NCBI RefSeq assembly: GCF_003001675.1
Contig: NZ_PVYW01000016.1
Location: forward strand, 124,001 to 188,000
Origin: Cohnella sp. SGD-V74
Lineage (GTDB): Bacteria > Bacillota > Bacilli > Paenibacillales > Paenibacillaceae
Direction: 5' to 3'
Length of the DNA stretch: 64,000 nt
Shown piece after piece: positions 27,380-36,147 of the stretch (within the stretch, counting starts at the first letter, position 1; each line of letters starts with the position of its first letter). Both the position numbers and the translations under genes were made by a program. The notes below the pieces were generated by a model. That model searched no databases. It was not told where the DNA came from and saw nothing but the letters and a program-made list of their open reading frames with translations.

Positions 27380-30025
27380 ATGAACGGGAACAAAAAAGCG
27401 CTGGCGATCGCGCTCTGCGCCGTCTTGGCGGCGGGCGGCGTTCTCGTCGGCCGGGGAGGCGAACGGATCGGCGAGGCGGCGCAAGTCGGCGTTATGGCGA
27501 AGGGCGGCGTCCCGGCGCAGAGCGGCGCGGCGAGCGGAACGGCGGCCTCGGGCGCTCAGCTGGCGGTTGCCGGCGGGAAGAGCGCTCCGGCCACGATGGC
27601 AGCCGCGAGCCTGGCGCCGAGCGCGGCCAACAGCGCGGCGGAGCGCTCCGCTCTGGCCGGGATGGAGCGAGTCGCGGAGAACGAGGCGCTCGTTCTGTAC
27701 GTGCATCGGGCCAGCGCCGGCATCGCCGTTCAGCGGAAGCAGGGCGGCTACGTCTGGTTTTCCAATCCTGCCGAGGGAGCGAACGATCCGGTCGCGTCTC
27801 CGCTGTACAAGGCCGAGCTGCAATCCCAGCTTATTCTGACGTATTACAACGGCAAGGGCCAACTGTCGCGCTATAACAGCTATACCGACAGCGTGCAGAA
27901 AGGGCAGTTCGACATCGCCGCGGCCGATCGCGGCGTGCGCATCGTCTACCGGTTCGGGAACCAGCCCGACGCGTCCTGGCGCAACATTCCGTCTGTCATC
28001 GGCAAGGAGCGCTTCGAGCAGGCGATTCTAAGCAAGCTGGCGGACGACGATGCGCGCAAGCAGGTTACCTACAAGTACCGGTTCAACGATGAGAAGCAAG
28101 TCTATGAAGTGCGCAAGCTGCAGGACAACGTCGCCGCCGAGCTGTCGGCGCTGCTCGATTCCGCCGGCTACACGGCGGAGGACGCGGAGCGGGACAACGC
28201 CGAGAACGGGGCGGGCCGGGAGGAGGCGGAGGATCAGGCGCAGTTCTCCATCCCCGTCGAATACGCGCTTGACGGCGAGTTTCTGACCGTCGCCGTCAAA
28301 GGCGGAGAGGTGGAGAGCAATCCGTCGTTTCCGCTGGCCAGTCTGCAGGTGCTGCCGTATTTTGGCGCGGCGGACGGCGATCAGCAGGGTTACATGCTCG
28401 TCCCCGACGGCTCCGGAGCGCTCATCCGGCTGAACAACGGGAAGCTGAGCGCCGAGCCTTATCAGATGCCGGTGTACGGGGAGGACGGCACGTTCGACGT
28501 GAAGGAGCGGTTTCTGACCAACGAGAAAGCTCGGCTTCCCGTATTCGGACTCAAGACGGGCGACCAGGCGTTCATCGGCATTCTGGAGGACGGGGCGGCG
28601 ATGGGCAGCGTCCTGGCCGATATCGGCGGCCGCTATACGTCCTACAACAGCGTCAATGGCAGCTTCCGGTTTACGGCGATGGATTTCTACACGTTAAGCT
28701 CGGGCAGCAAGAGCAGCTCGGTGCCGATGTTTCAGACGCCGTCGTATCAGGGCGACATTCGCCTGCGGTACGCCTTCCTGTCCGGAGACCGGGCCGATTA
28801 CGCCGGTATGGCGGGGGCTTACCGCGACTACTTCGTCGCCAAGCACCGGCTGGAGCCGCTTGCTGCGGGAGAGAACGCGCCGTTCGTGCTCGAGCTGGAA
28901 GGCGCGTTCCAGCGCCGCAATTCCTTCCTCGGCATTCCGTACGACTCGACGGAGGCGCTGACGACGTACGAGCAGGCGATCGAGCTGCTGGAGCTGCTCA
29001 AGGCGGGCGGGGTCGAAGACGTCGCGCTCCGATATGTCGGCTGGTTTAACGGCGGCATCCGCCACAGCTCTCCGGACGACATCGGGTTCGTCGGCGCGCT
29101 CGGAGGGAAGCAAGGCTTCCGCAAGCTGGCCGAATACGCGGCGGCCGGCGGAGTCCGGCTGTATCCCGACGTCGCCTTCCTGCGGAAGTACAAGGGCTCG
29201 GGCGGCAGCGCCGATTTCCTCGACCGGCGCAAAGCGGCGATCTACGAATACGACCCGGTCACGTACCGCAAGCTCGGCTCGCGCTTCTCGCATTACGTGC
29301 TGTCCGCATCCCGGCTTCCGGACGTCGTCGGCGATTTTCTGTCCGACTACGCCAAGCTGGGCGCAACCGGCGTATCGCTGCGGGATATGGGCGAAGAGGT
29401 CAATTCCGATTTCGATCCGTCCGCACCGATCGCGCGGGAGCAGGCGCTGGAGACGATCGCGGCGGAGACCGGCAAGCTGAAGGAACGGATCGGCTCCGTC
29501 ATGGTCAGCGGAGGCAACGCGTATGCGCTGCCCTACGCCGACATCGTCGTGAACGCGCCGACGTCCTCCAGCGGGATGAACTTGACCGACGAGGACGTTC
29601 CTTTCTACCAGATCGCCTTGCACGGATATGTGGAGCTGGCTGGCTCGCCGTTTAACGCAGACCAGGGACAAAACCCGCGCAGATCGATGCTCAAAGCGCT
29701 GGAGACCGGTTCCAATGTGTTCTATCAATGGTTCTACAGCCCGTCGTCGGCGGTGAAGGATACGCGGTATAACGGTTTGTACGCGCTCCATTACCGCGAT
29801 TGGCTGGACGAGGCGATTGCGCTGTACAAGGAAGCGGACGAAGTGCTGAAGCAGGTTCGCGGCCAGCCGATTACCGGACACCGCAAGCTGTCCGCGGACG
29901 TGACGGAGACGACGTTCGGCGACGGAACGACCGTAATCGTCAACTACGGCGTTACCGACGCGCAAGCCGGCGGGCTGACGATCCCGGCCGAAAGCTACCG
30001 GATAGGCGGTGAAGCTTCCAGATGA
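27380..30025 (+). CDS. DUF5696-domain exported protein
   Basis: An 881-residue protein with an N-terminal hydrophobic segment (ALAIALCAVLAAGGVLVG) serving as signal or anchor and an Ala/Gly-rich linker. The signature LVPDGSGALIRLNNGK (about residues 339-354) marks the family I know as DUF5696. The second half alternates in a way that fits a TIM-barrel (VALRYVGWFNGG, LYPDVAFLRK, VSLRDMGEEVNSDFD, VNAPTSSSGMN), so a glycoside-hydrolase-like activity is possible but unproven. Its stop overlaps the start of the next permease by ATGA, which implies tight coupling to transport. Confidence 0.8.
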   Translation: MNGNKKALAIALCAVLAAGGVLVGRGGERIGEAAQVGVMAKGGVPAQSGAASGTAASGAQLAVAGGKSAPATMAAASLAPSAANSAAERSALAGMERVAENEALVLYVHRASAGIAVQRKQGGYVWFSNPAEGANDPVASPLYKAELQSQLILTYYNGKGQLSRYNSYTDSVQKGQFDIAAADRGVRIVYRFGNQPDASWRNIPSVIGKERFEQAILSKLADDDARKQVTYKYRFNDEKQVYEVRKLQDNVAAELSALLDSAGYTAEDAERDNAENGAGREEAEDQAQFSIPVEYALDGEFLTVAVKGGEVESNPSFPLASLQVLPYFGAADGDQQGYMLVPDGSGALIRLNNGKLSAEPYQMPVYGEDGTFDVKERFLTNEKARLPVFGLKTGDQAFIGILEDGAAMGSVLADIGGRYTSYNSVNGSFRFTAMDFYTLSSGSKSSSVPMFQTPSYQGDIRLRYAFLSGDRADYAGMAGAYRDYFVAKHRLEPLAAGENAPFVLELEGAFQRRNSFLGIPYDSTEALTTYEQAIELLELLKAGGVEDVALRYVGWFNGGIRHSSPDDIGFVGALGGKQGFRKLAEYAAAGGVRLYPDVAFLRKYKGSGGSADFLDRRKAAIYEYDPVTYRKLGSRFSHYVLSASRLPDVVGDFLSDYAKLGATGVSLRDMGEEVNSDFDPSAPIAREQALETIAAETGKLKERIGSVMVSGGNAYALPYADIVVNAPTSSSGMNLTDEDVPFYQIALHGYVELAGSPFNADQGQNPRRSMLKALETGSNVFYQWFYSPSSAVKDTRYNGLYALHYRDWLDEAIALYKEADEVLKQVRGQPITGHRKLSADVTETTFGDGTTVIVNYGVTDAQAGGLTIPAESYRIGGEASR

Positions 30026-30933
30026 AAATAACGTTCAAACGCAAAAAGAAGCTGACCTTGAAGCAGAAGAACGCCTGGTTCGGCGTCCTGTTCGCTTCGC
30101 CGCTTATTTTCGGCATGATCATGCTGTTTATTTTGCCCTTGATTCAATCGCTGCGGTACAGTCTAAGCTCGATCCAGCTCGTCGAGGGCGGTTTTTCGGT
30201 CGATTACGAAGGGTTTTCCAACTACACGAGCCTGTTCACGTCGAATCCGGACTATCCGCGCAGCTTGGCGGAGTCGATCGCGGCCATGGCCGTCAACGTG
30301 CCGCTCATTCTCGTTTTCGGCTTGTTCGCGGCGGTGCTGCTCAACCAGAAGTTCAGGGGGAGGCCGTTCGCCAGGGCGGTATTTTTCCTGCCGGTCATTC
30401 TCGCTTCCAGCGTCATCGCCAATCTCGACATCGGCAGCTTCGTCGGCAGCGGGACGCTCTCGTCCGGCGGCGGGGAGGCGGAATCGAACTTGCTGCAAAG
30501 CTTCGAGCTGAAGCGGATGATGCTCGAATCCGGAATCTCGCCGATTTTCGTCGACTATCTGACCGGGGCGGTAGATCGGATCTACGAGATTATCAGTTCG
30601 TCGGGCGTGCAGATCTTGATTTTCCTGGCCGGGCTGCAGTCGATTCCGCCGTCGCTCTACGAAGCGGCCAAAATCGAAGGAGCGACCGGGTACGAGAGCT
30701 TCTGGAAGGTGACGTTCCCGATGATGTCGCCGCTCATTCTGACGAATACGGTGTATTCGATCATCGATTCGTTCAGCAACAGCCCGATCAACAAGCTCGT
30801 GTCGGAGACGGCGTTCAAGGTGTTCGACTTCGGTCTCAGCGCCGCCATGTCCTGGGTGTACTTCCTGTCCGTCGCGCTTATTCTCGCCGTGTCCGTCGGC
30901 CTGATCTCGCGCAAGGTGTTCTACTACGATTAG
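30022..30933 (+). CDS. Sugar ABC transporter permease, second pair (first subunit)
   Basis: A 303-residue permease with six hydrophobic segments, a Lys-rich N-terminus and the EAA loop YEAAKIEGATGYESFWK. It starts inside the stop codon of the DUF5696 gene (ATGA overlap), so it is translationally coupled to it. A long extracytoplasmic loop (about residues 140-175) is larger than in the MalF-type permease at 23513. It forms the second permease pair with the gene at 30953. No dedicated binding protein separates the pairs. Confidence 0.92.
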   Translation: MKITFKRKKKLTLKQKNAWFGVLFASPLIFGMIMLFILPLIQSLRYSLSSIQLVEGGFSVDYEGFSNYTSLFTSNPDYPRSLAESIAAMAVNVPLILVFGLFAAVLLNQKFRGRPFARAVFFLPVILASSVIANLDIGSFVGSGTLSSGGGEAESNLLQSFELKRMMLESGISPIFVDYLTGAVDRIYEIISSSGVQILIFLAGLQSIPPSLYEAAKIEGATGYESFWKVTFPMMSPLILTNTVYSIIDSFSNSPINKLVSETAFKVFDFGLSAAMSWVYFLSVALILAVSVGLISRKVFYYD

Positions 30934-30952
30934 TATGGAAGGAGGCGAAGCG

Positions 30953-31903
30953 ATGAGCTCGAAGACCGCATATACGGATCTGTTCGTCAGCCGATACCAG
31001 CCCTTGGAGAAGGGCAAGCGCTGGGCATGGGTGCTGATTCGCACCGTCCTCGTCGTCGGCTTCTGCTTCATTATATTGTTCCCGCTGTTCCAGCGGCTGT
31101 CGATCGCCTTCCGGAGCAAGGCCGACATCTATGACCCGACCGTGCTCTGGATTCCGCGCAACTTCACGCTCGACAACTTACGGATCGCCATCGAGACGAC
31201 GAATTATTTCGAGGCGCTGAGCAACACGGCGCTCATCTCGGCCAGCACGACGCTGATCCAGCTCGTCTCGTGCGCGCTGGCGGCCTACGCCTTCGCGAGG
31301 CTGCAATTCAGAGGCAGCGGATTGCTGTTCGGGCTTGTCATCTTCACGATTATCGTTCCGCCTCAGACGATCATGATTCCGCTGTACCTGACGTACCGCT
31401 ACTTCGATTTGTTCGGCCTTGTGGGTCTGTTCACGGGCAAGGACAGCCTGAATCTGATCGACACGTTCTGGCCGTTCATTCTGTCGTCCAGCACGGCGAT
31501 GGGGCTGAAGAACGGGCTGTATATTTATATTTTCAGGCAGTTTTTCCGCGGCATTCCGAAGGAGATCGGGGAAGCCGCCCTCGTGGACGGCGCCGGCGTG
31601 TTCCGGACGTTCCTGCGCATCGTCGTGCCGAACGCGGTGCCCGCGATCGTCACCGTGCTGCTGTTCTCGTTCGTCTGGCAGTGGAACGACAGCTATTACG
31701 TCAGCCTGTTCCTGAAGCAGGTCAAGGTGCTGTCGACCAGCCTGATGGACATGGGCATGGGGCTGCGCGAGCCCGATCCGGTCTACACGTCGATGCTGCT
31801 GAACACCGGCGTGCTGCTGGCGATCGCGCCGCTTATCCTGATGTACCTGTTCGTGCAGCGTTATTTCGTCGAGAGCGTGGAGCGCACCGGCATCGTCGGG
31901 TAA
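30953..31903 (+). CDS. Carbohydrate ABC transporter permease, second pair (second subunit)
   Basis: A 316-residue permease with six hydrophobic segments; the EAA-loop region reads GEAALVDGAGVFRTFLR. ATG 30953 is chosen because AAGGAGG (30939-30945) stands seven bases upstream; an in-frame ATG at 30935 precedes that site. It is the last gene of the operon that starts at 18957. I see no clear terminator before the regulator promoter at 31933. Confidence 0.92.
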   Translation: MSSKTAYTDLFVSRYQPLEKGKRWAWVLIRTVLVVGFCFIILFPLFQRLSIAFRSKADIYDPTVLWIPRNFTLDNLRIAIETTNYFEALSNTALISASTTLIQLVSCALAAYAFARLQFRGSGLLFGLVIFTIIVPPQTIMIPLYLTYRYFDLFGLVGLFTGKDSLNLIDTFWPFILSSSTAMGLKNGLYIYIFRQFFRGIPKEIGEAALVDGAGVFRTFLRIVVPNAVPAIVTVLLFSFVWQWNDSYYVSLFLKQVKVLSTSLMDMGMGLREPDPVYTSMLLNTGVLLAIAPLILMYLFVQRYFVESVERTGIVG

Positions 31904-31931
31904 CGGCGCGTAACGCCTTGCGTAACAAACT

Positions 31932-31961
31932 ATTGGATATACCAATAAACAAGGCTATAAT
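31932..31961 (+). promoter_or_regulatory. Sigma-A promoter overlapped by palindromic operator, regulator gene
   Basis: The -35 TTGGAT (31933-31938) and -10 TATAAT (31956-31961) are separated by exactly 17 bp. The -35 lies inside the inverted repeat ATTGG-ATATA-CCAAT (31932-31946), a one-base-expanded version of the GGTATACC palindrome found at 18831 and 33246. This fits negative autoregulation of the GntR-type gene. Confidence 0.7.
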
Positions 31962-31996
31962 TGTAACAGATTCGAGAATTCGGGGTGTGAGTCCAT

Positions 31997-33175
31997 TTGT
32001 TGAGCGGAGATAAGCCGTTATACAGTCAAATCATTGAAATTCTGCGAGGGCGCATCGAACGCGGTGAATACGTTCCCGACCAGCAGCTTCCGACCGAGGT
32101 GGAATTGGCCGAGCAGTTCGGCGTCAGCCGGATTACGTCCAAGCGCGCCTTGATCGAGCTGGAACGGGAAGGCTTGATCTACCGCCGGCGCGGCAGCGGC
32201 AGCTTCGTGAAGAAGAAGGAAGGAAGCCGCAGGCCGGCCGAGGATCCGTCCGGGATGTCCGCGAATCGTATCGTATCGATGATTATTCCTTACGTCGCTT
32301 CCAACAACACGCTGGGCCACATTCCCGGAATCGCCGCGTACCTGGAGTCGCGCGGCTATTATTTGACCATTCACAACAGCGACTGGAGCAGCGGGCAGGA
32401 GCGGGAGCTGCTGCGTTCCCTGCCGAAGCGGGGAACGTCCGGCATCATCCTGTATCCGGTCAGCACCCAGCGCAATCTGGACATCGTTCACGCGCTGCAC
32501 GCCAGCGGTTATCCGATCGTGACGATCGACCAATATTACAGCCTGCTGTCGATGGGCAGCGTCGTCTCCGACAACTTCGGCGGCGGCTATACGAGCGCGG
32601 CGCAGCTCATCGAGCTCGGACATACGCGCATCGCCTTCCTGTCGACGATCGACATCCAGTATCGCAGCACGGTCCGCGACCGCTTCTTCGGCTATTGCAA
32701 GGCGCTCAGCGACAACGGTCTTCCGGTGGACATCGATCTGGTGTACAGCGGGATGACCGATCAGGCCGAGAGCGATCCGCCCAGCCGCAGGCAGTTCTAC
32801 AAGTCGCTGCTCGGGCAGATGTTGGAGCAGCAGGTGACGGCCGTTCAGGCGGAGCACGACCTGGTCGCCTTCGAGATCGCCAAGGCGGCGGCGGACATGG
32901 GCGTGCGCGTGCCCGAGGAGCTGTCGGTCGTCGGCTTCGACAACAACCTCGATTTCGCGCTGCATTCCGACGTGCCGCCGATTACGACGGTGGAGCAGGA
33001 TTACCGGGAAATCGGCAAGCGGGCGGCGGCGATGATCGTCGATCAGCTCGAGGGCGGCGAGAGGATGACGGCCCGCGTCGAGGTGCCGATCCGCTGGATC
33101 GCGCGCCAGTCGACGGGAGCGGGGCCGGAGGCGATCGCCGACGAAGAGGAGGAGCAGGATCTGGAGGTGCGGTAG
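31997..33175 (+). CDS. GntR-LacI hybrid transcriptional regulator (AraR-like architecture)
   Basis: A 392-residue regulator. The N-terminal winged helix of the GntR family (about 1-70) contains QLPTEVELAEQFGVSR and YRRRGSGSFV. The rest is a LacI/periplasmic-binding-like sensor domain (IVSMIIPYVAS onward; VVGFDNNLDFALHSDVPP; ITTVEQDY near the end). This architecture is that of AraR, but the operators here do not resemble the AraR site. The start is TTG 31997 after GGGGTG; TTG 32000 is possible. It probably represses the operon at 18957, itself and the mannosidase at 33358, released by a mono- or oligosaccharide. Confidence 0.9.
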   Translation: MLSGDKPLYSQIIEILRGRIERGEYVPDQQLPTEVELAEQFGVSRITSKRALIELEREGLIYRRRGSGSFVKKKEGSRRPAEDPSGMSANRIVSMIIPYVASNNTLGHIPGIAAYLESRGYYLTIHNSDWSSGQERELLRSLPKRGTSGIILYPVSTQRNLDIVHALHASGYPIVTIDQYYSLLSMGSVVSDNFGGGYTSAAQLIELGHTRIAFLSTIDIQYRSTVRDRFFGYCKALSDNGLPVDIDLVYSGMTDQAESDPPSRRQFYKSLLGQMLEQQVTAVQAEHDLVAFEIAKAAADMGVRVPEELSVVGFDNNLDFALHSDVPPITTVEQDYREIGKRAAAMIVDQLEGGERMTARVEVPIRWIARQSTGAGPEAIADEEEEQDLEVR

Positions 33176-33199
33176 GCGGGAGCCGGGCCGCGCATTTTG

Positions 33200-33240
33200 A
33201 AAACCATTTTACGATTGCGCATATCGTAGAATGGTTTTTC
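33200..33240 (+). terminator. Rho-independent terminator after the regulator gene
   Basis: A 16-bp stem (33200-33215 with 33223-33238, one G-T wobble, loop TGCGCAT) is followed by a T-rich tract continuing to about 33248. Confidence 0.9.
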
Positions 33241-33245
33241 TTTCT

Positions 33246-33259
33246 TTTGGTATACCAAA
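33246..33259. promoter_or_regulatory. Perfect 14-bp operator palindrome upstream of alpha-mannosidase
   Basis: TTTGGTATACCAAA is self-complementary over all 14 bases. It lies 36 bp upstream of the mannosidase -35 and just past the regulator terminator. Confidence 0.65.
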
Positions 33260-33295
33260 CTTTTATGATTCGAGGATAAAAAGGTATATCTAATA

Positions 33296-33324
33296 TTTAC
33301 CGATCTATGATTAAGATATATAAT
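33296..33324 (+). promoter_or_regulatory. Sigma-A promoter of the alpha-mannosidase gene
   Basis: TTTACC (33296-33301) and TATAAT (33319-33324) are separated by 17 bp. The start codon follows 33 bp after the -10. Confidence 0.7.
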
Positions 33325-33357
33325 AATAGAGAGAAAACAGCGTGGGGAGGACACGAG

Positions 33358-36129
33358 ATGACCGGAACGAGAAGCAGGAAAACGGCCCATGTCATATCCC
33401 ACTCGCACTGGGACCGGGAATGGTACTTGCCGTTCGAGAAGCATCGCTACCATCTGATCAAGCTGATGGACCGCTTGCTGGAGACGATGGAGCGCGACCC
33501 GGCGTACAGAAGCTTTCATCTGGACGGACAGACGATCCTCCTTGAAGATTATTTGAGCGTGCGGCCGGAGCGAAGGGAGAAGCTCAAGGAGCTGATCCGG
33601 GAAGGGCGTCTCCATATCGGCCCCTGGTACGTGCTGCAGGACGAGTTTCTGACGAGCGGCGAAGCCAACATCCGCAATTTGCTGGCCGGACTGCGGGACG
33701 CCCGGGAATTCGGAGCCGTCTCCATGCTCGGTTATTTTCCGGATTCGTTCGGTCACATCGGCCAGGCTCCGCAAATTTTGCAGCAGGCGGGCATCGAGGT
33801 CGCCGCGTTCGGCCGGGGGGTGAAGCCGACCGGGTTCAACAACGAGGTGGGCGAGCAGGCAGCGTACGAATCCCCTTATTCGGAGCTGCTCTGGGAAGCG
33901 CCGGACGGCTCGCGGGTGCTCGGCATTCTGTTCGCGAACTGGTACAGCAACGGCAACGAGGTGCCGACGGACCCTGAGCGGGCCAAAGCGTTCTGGGACG
34001 ACCGGCTGGCTGCCGCGGAGAAGTACGCTTCAACGCCGCATCTGCTGTTCATGAACGGCTGCGACCATCAGCCGGTGCAGACCGATCTGCCGGAGGCATT
34101 GCGGCTGGCCGCCGAGCTGTACCCGGATACGGAGTTCGTCCATTCCGATTTCGATACGTATGCGCAAGCGCTTAAACGGCATTTGCCGGACGATCTCAGC
34201 GTCGTCCGCGGCGAGCTGCGCAGCCAGCGCACGGACGGCTGGGGCACACTCGTGAATACGGCTTCCGCGCGCGTGTATCTGAAGCAGATGAACGAACGCG
34301 GCCAGACGCTGCTGGAGAAGGGCGCCGAACCGCTCGCGGCATACGCGAGCCTGCTCGGACTCGACTATCCTCACCACCAGCTGCAGCACGCCTGGAAGAC
34401 GCTGATGCAGAACCATCCGCACGACAGCATCTGCGGCTGCAGCGTCGACGAGGTGCACCGCGAGATGGTGACGCGCTTCGAGAAGAGCGGCCAGACCGCG
34501 GAGTGCATTATCGCCGACAGCATCGCGCACATCGCGCAGAGGGTGGATACGTCCGCGTTCGCGGACTGCGGAGAGCGGGCGCAGCCGTTCGTCGTATTCA
34601 ACACGACCGGATGGACGCGCGGCGGGATCGTGTCGGTGGATGTGGATATCAGCCGCATCTACTTCCGGGAAGGCGTCGATTTCGGCGAAATGAAGATGCG
34701 TTTGAAAACGCTGCCAGTCAGCGGAGGAGAGGTTTTGGACTCGGAGGGACGACGCTTGGCATGCAGCGTGACCGATCTGGGTCTTCGCTTCGGCTACGAT
34801 TTGCCGGACGACCGTTTCCGCCAGCCGTACTTCGCCCGCACGCTGCGCGTCGAGTTCGAGGCGGCCGACGTTCCGGGCTGCGGTCACCGGGCATTTGCCT
34901 TTATCCCTTCCGGTCAGGAAGGGGAGAAGGAGCAACTGCCGGAGCCGCGACTCTCCGGAGGAGACGCTCGTTCCTTGCTCTCCGAAGACGGCCGGACGCT
35001 GGAAAACGACCGAATCCGGGCGACCGTCGAGGAGAACGGCTCGATAACGCTGATCGACAAAGCCGGCGGCCGGACGTTCCGGGGGCTGTGCGTCTACGAA
35101 AATACCGGAGACGTCGGCAACGAGTATATGTACCGGCAGCCAAATGGGGAGACGACTCTGACGACCGAGCTTCTGAAGGCGGAAGTGAGCGTTCTGGCCG
35201 ATACGCCGTACGAGGCGGCGCTGGAAATCGTGCACGAATGGCAGGTGCCGGCGGAGGCCGAGGCTTCGCTCGAGCGGGAACGGGAGGAGCTGATCTGGTT
35301 CACCGGACGCCGCTCCGTCCGCGCGGAGCGGACGGTGACGCTGCGCCTTCGCACGATCGTCCGGCTGGAGAGAGGCGGCCGCGGACTGCGCGTGCGCTCC
35401 GAGTTCGACAATACGGCCCGCGACCATCGCGTCCGCATGCTGTTCCCGACCGATCTGAACACCGGCGTCCATTATGCCGATTCGATCTTCGAGGCGGCGC
35501 GGCGGGACAACGAGCCGGCCGCGGAATGGCGCAATCCGAGCTATTGCCATCATCAGCAGGCTTTCGTCAGCCTGCACGACGAAGAGGCGGGTCTTACGAT
35601 CGCGAGCAAAGGACTGAATGAGTACGAGGTGCTGCGCGACGGCCGCAATACGATTGCCGTGACGCTGCTGCGGTCGGTCGGCGAGTTGGGCGACTGGGGC
35701 TTATTCCCGACGCCGGAAGCCCAATGTCCCGGCCCTCATGCCGCGGAGCTGATGATTGTTCCTCATGGAGGAGGCGGGCAACGTACGGACGCTTACGCCG
35801 AGTCTTATCTTTTCCAGACGCCGCTGTATGTCGGAACGACGGACGTTCACGGCGGAGAGGTTCCGCCTTGCCACAGCTGGCTGGAGTGGAGCGGGCGCGA
35901 TCTGGCGCTGTCGGCGTGTAAAGTCGCCGAGGATACGGGGGACGTCGTCGTCAGATGGTATAACTGGAGCGACAAGCAAACGGAGCTTGCCGTCGAGCCC
36001 GTCTTCGCGCATGAGCGTTTGGCGATGAGCGACGTGCTGGAGCGGCGCGGGGAGACGCTCGATTCCGGCTCGGCCATCCCGATCGCCCCCTATCGCATCG
36101 TCACGCTGGCGATTACACCTAAGGTATAG
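33358..36129 (+). CDS. GH38 alpha-mannosidase
   Basis: A 923-residue cytoplasmic glycosidase that removes alpha-linked mannose from glycans. HSHWDREWYLPF near the N-terminus carries the zinc-binding His and Asp of GH38. YFPDSFGHIGQ carries the catalytic nucleophile, predicted Asp129. The metal-binding segment NHPHDSICGCSVDEVH is also typical. ATG 33358 follows GGGGAGG; the frame is open upstream, but that part contains the promoter. It has its own promoter and operator copy, and a GH18 gene follows 18 bp downstream, so the two enzymes are probably coexpressed and act on imported mannose/GlcNAc-containing oligosaccharides. Confidence 0.93.
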   Translation: MTGTRSRKTAHVISHSHWDREWYLPFEKHRYHLIKLMDRLLETMERDPAYRSFHLDGQTILLEDYLSVRPERREKLKELIREGRLHIGPWYVLQDEFLTSGEANIRNLLAGLRDAREFGAVSMLGYFPDSFGHIGQAPQILQQAGIEVAAFGRGVKPTGFNNEVGEQAAYESPYSELLWEAPDGSRVLGILFANWYSNGNEVPTDPERAKAFWDDRLAAAEKYASTPHLLFMNGCDHQPVQTDLPEALRLAAELYPDTEFVHSDFDTYAQALKRHLPDDLSVVRGELRSQRTDGWGTLVNTASARVYLKQMNERGQTLLEKGAEPLAAYASLLGLDYPHHQLQHAWKTLMQNHPHDSICGCSVDEVHREMVTRFEKSGQTAECIIADSIAHIAQRVDTSAFADCGERAQPFVVFNTTGWTRGGIVSVDVDISRIYFREGVDFGEMKMRLKTLPVSGGEVLDSEGRRLACSVTDLGLRFGYDLPDDRFRQPYFARTLRVEFEAADVPGCGHRAFAFIPSGQEGEKEQLPEPRLSGGDARSLLSEDGRTLENDRIRATVEENGSITLIDKAGGRTFRGLCVYENTGDVGNEYMYRQPNGETTLTTELLKAEVSVLADTPYEAALEIVHEWQVPAEAEASLEREREELIWFTGRRSVRAERTVTLRLRTIVRLERGGRGLRVRSEFDNTARDHRVRMLFPTDLNTGVHYADSIFEAARRDNEPAAEWRNPSYCHHQQAFVSLHDEEAGLTIASKGLNEYEVLRDGRNTIAVTLLRSVGELGDWGLFPTPEAQCPGPHAAELMIVPHGGGGQRTDAYAESYLFQTPLYVGTTDVHGGEVPPCHSWLEWSGRDLALSACKVAEDTGDVVVRWYNWSDKQTELAVEPVFAHERLAMSDVLERRGETLDSGSAIPIAPYRIVTLAITPKV

Positions 36130-36147
36130 AAAGGAACGTGAAACGCG

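Noticed and set aside
31997-33175. Calling the regulator araR
   Set aside because: The domain layout fits, but the operators here (GGTATACC core) differ from the AraR site and no arabinose genes are present.
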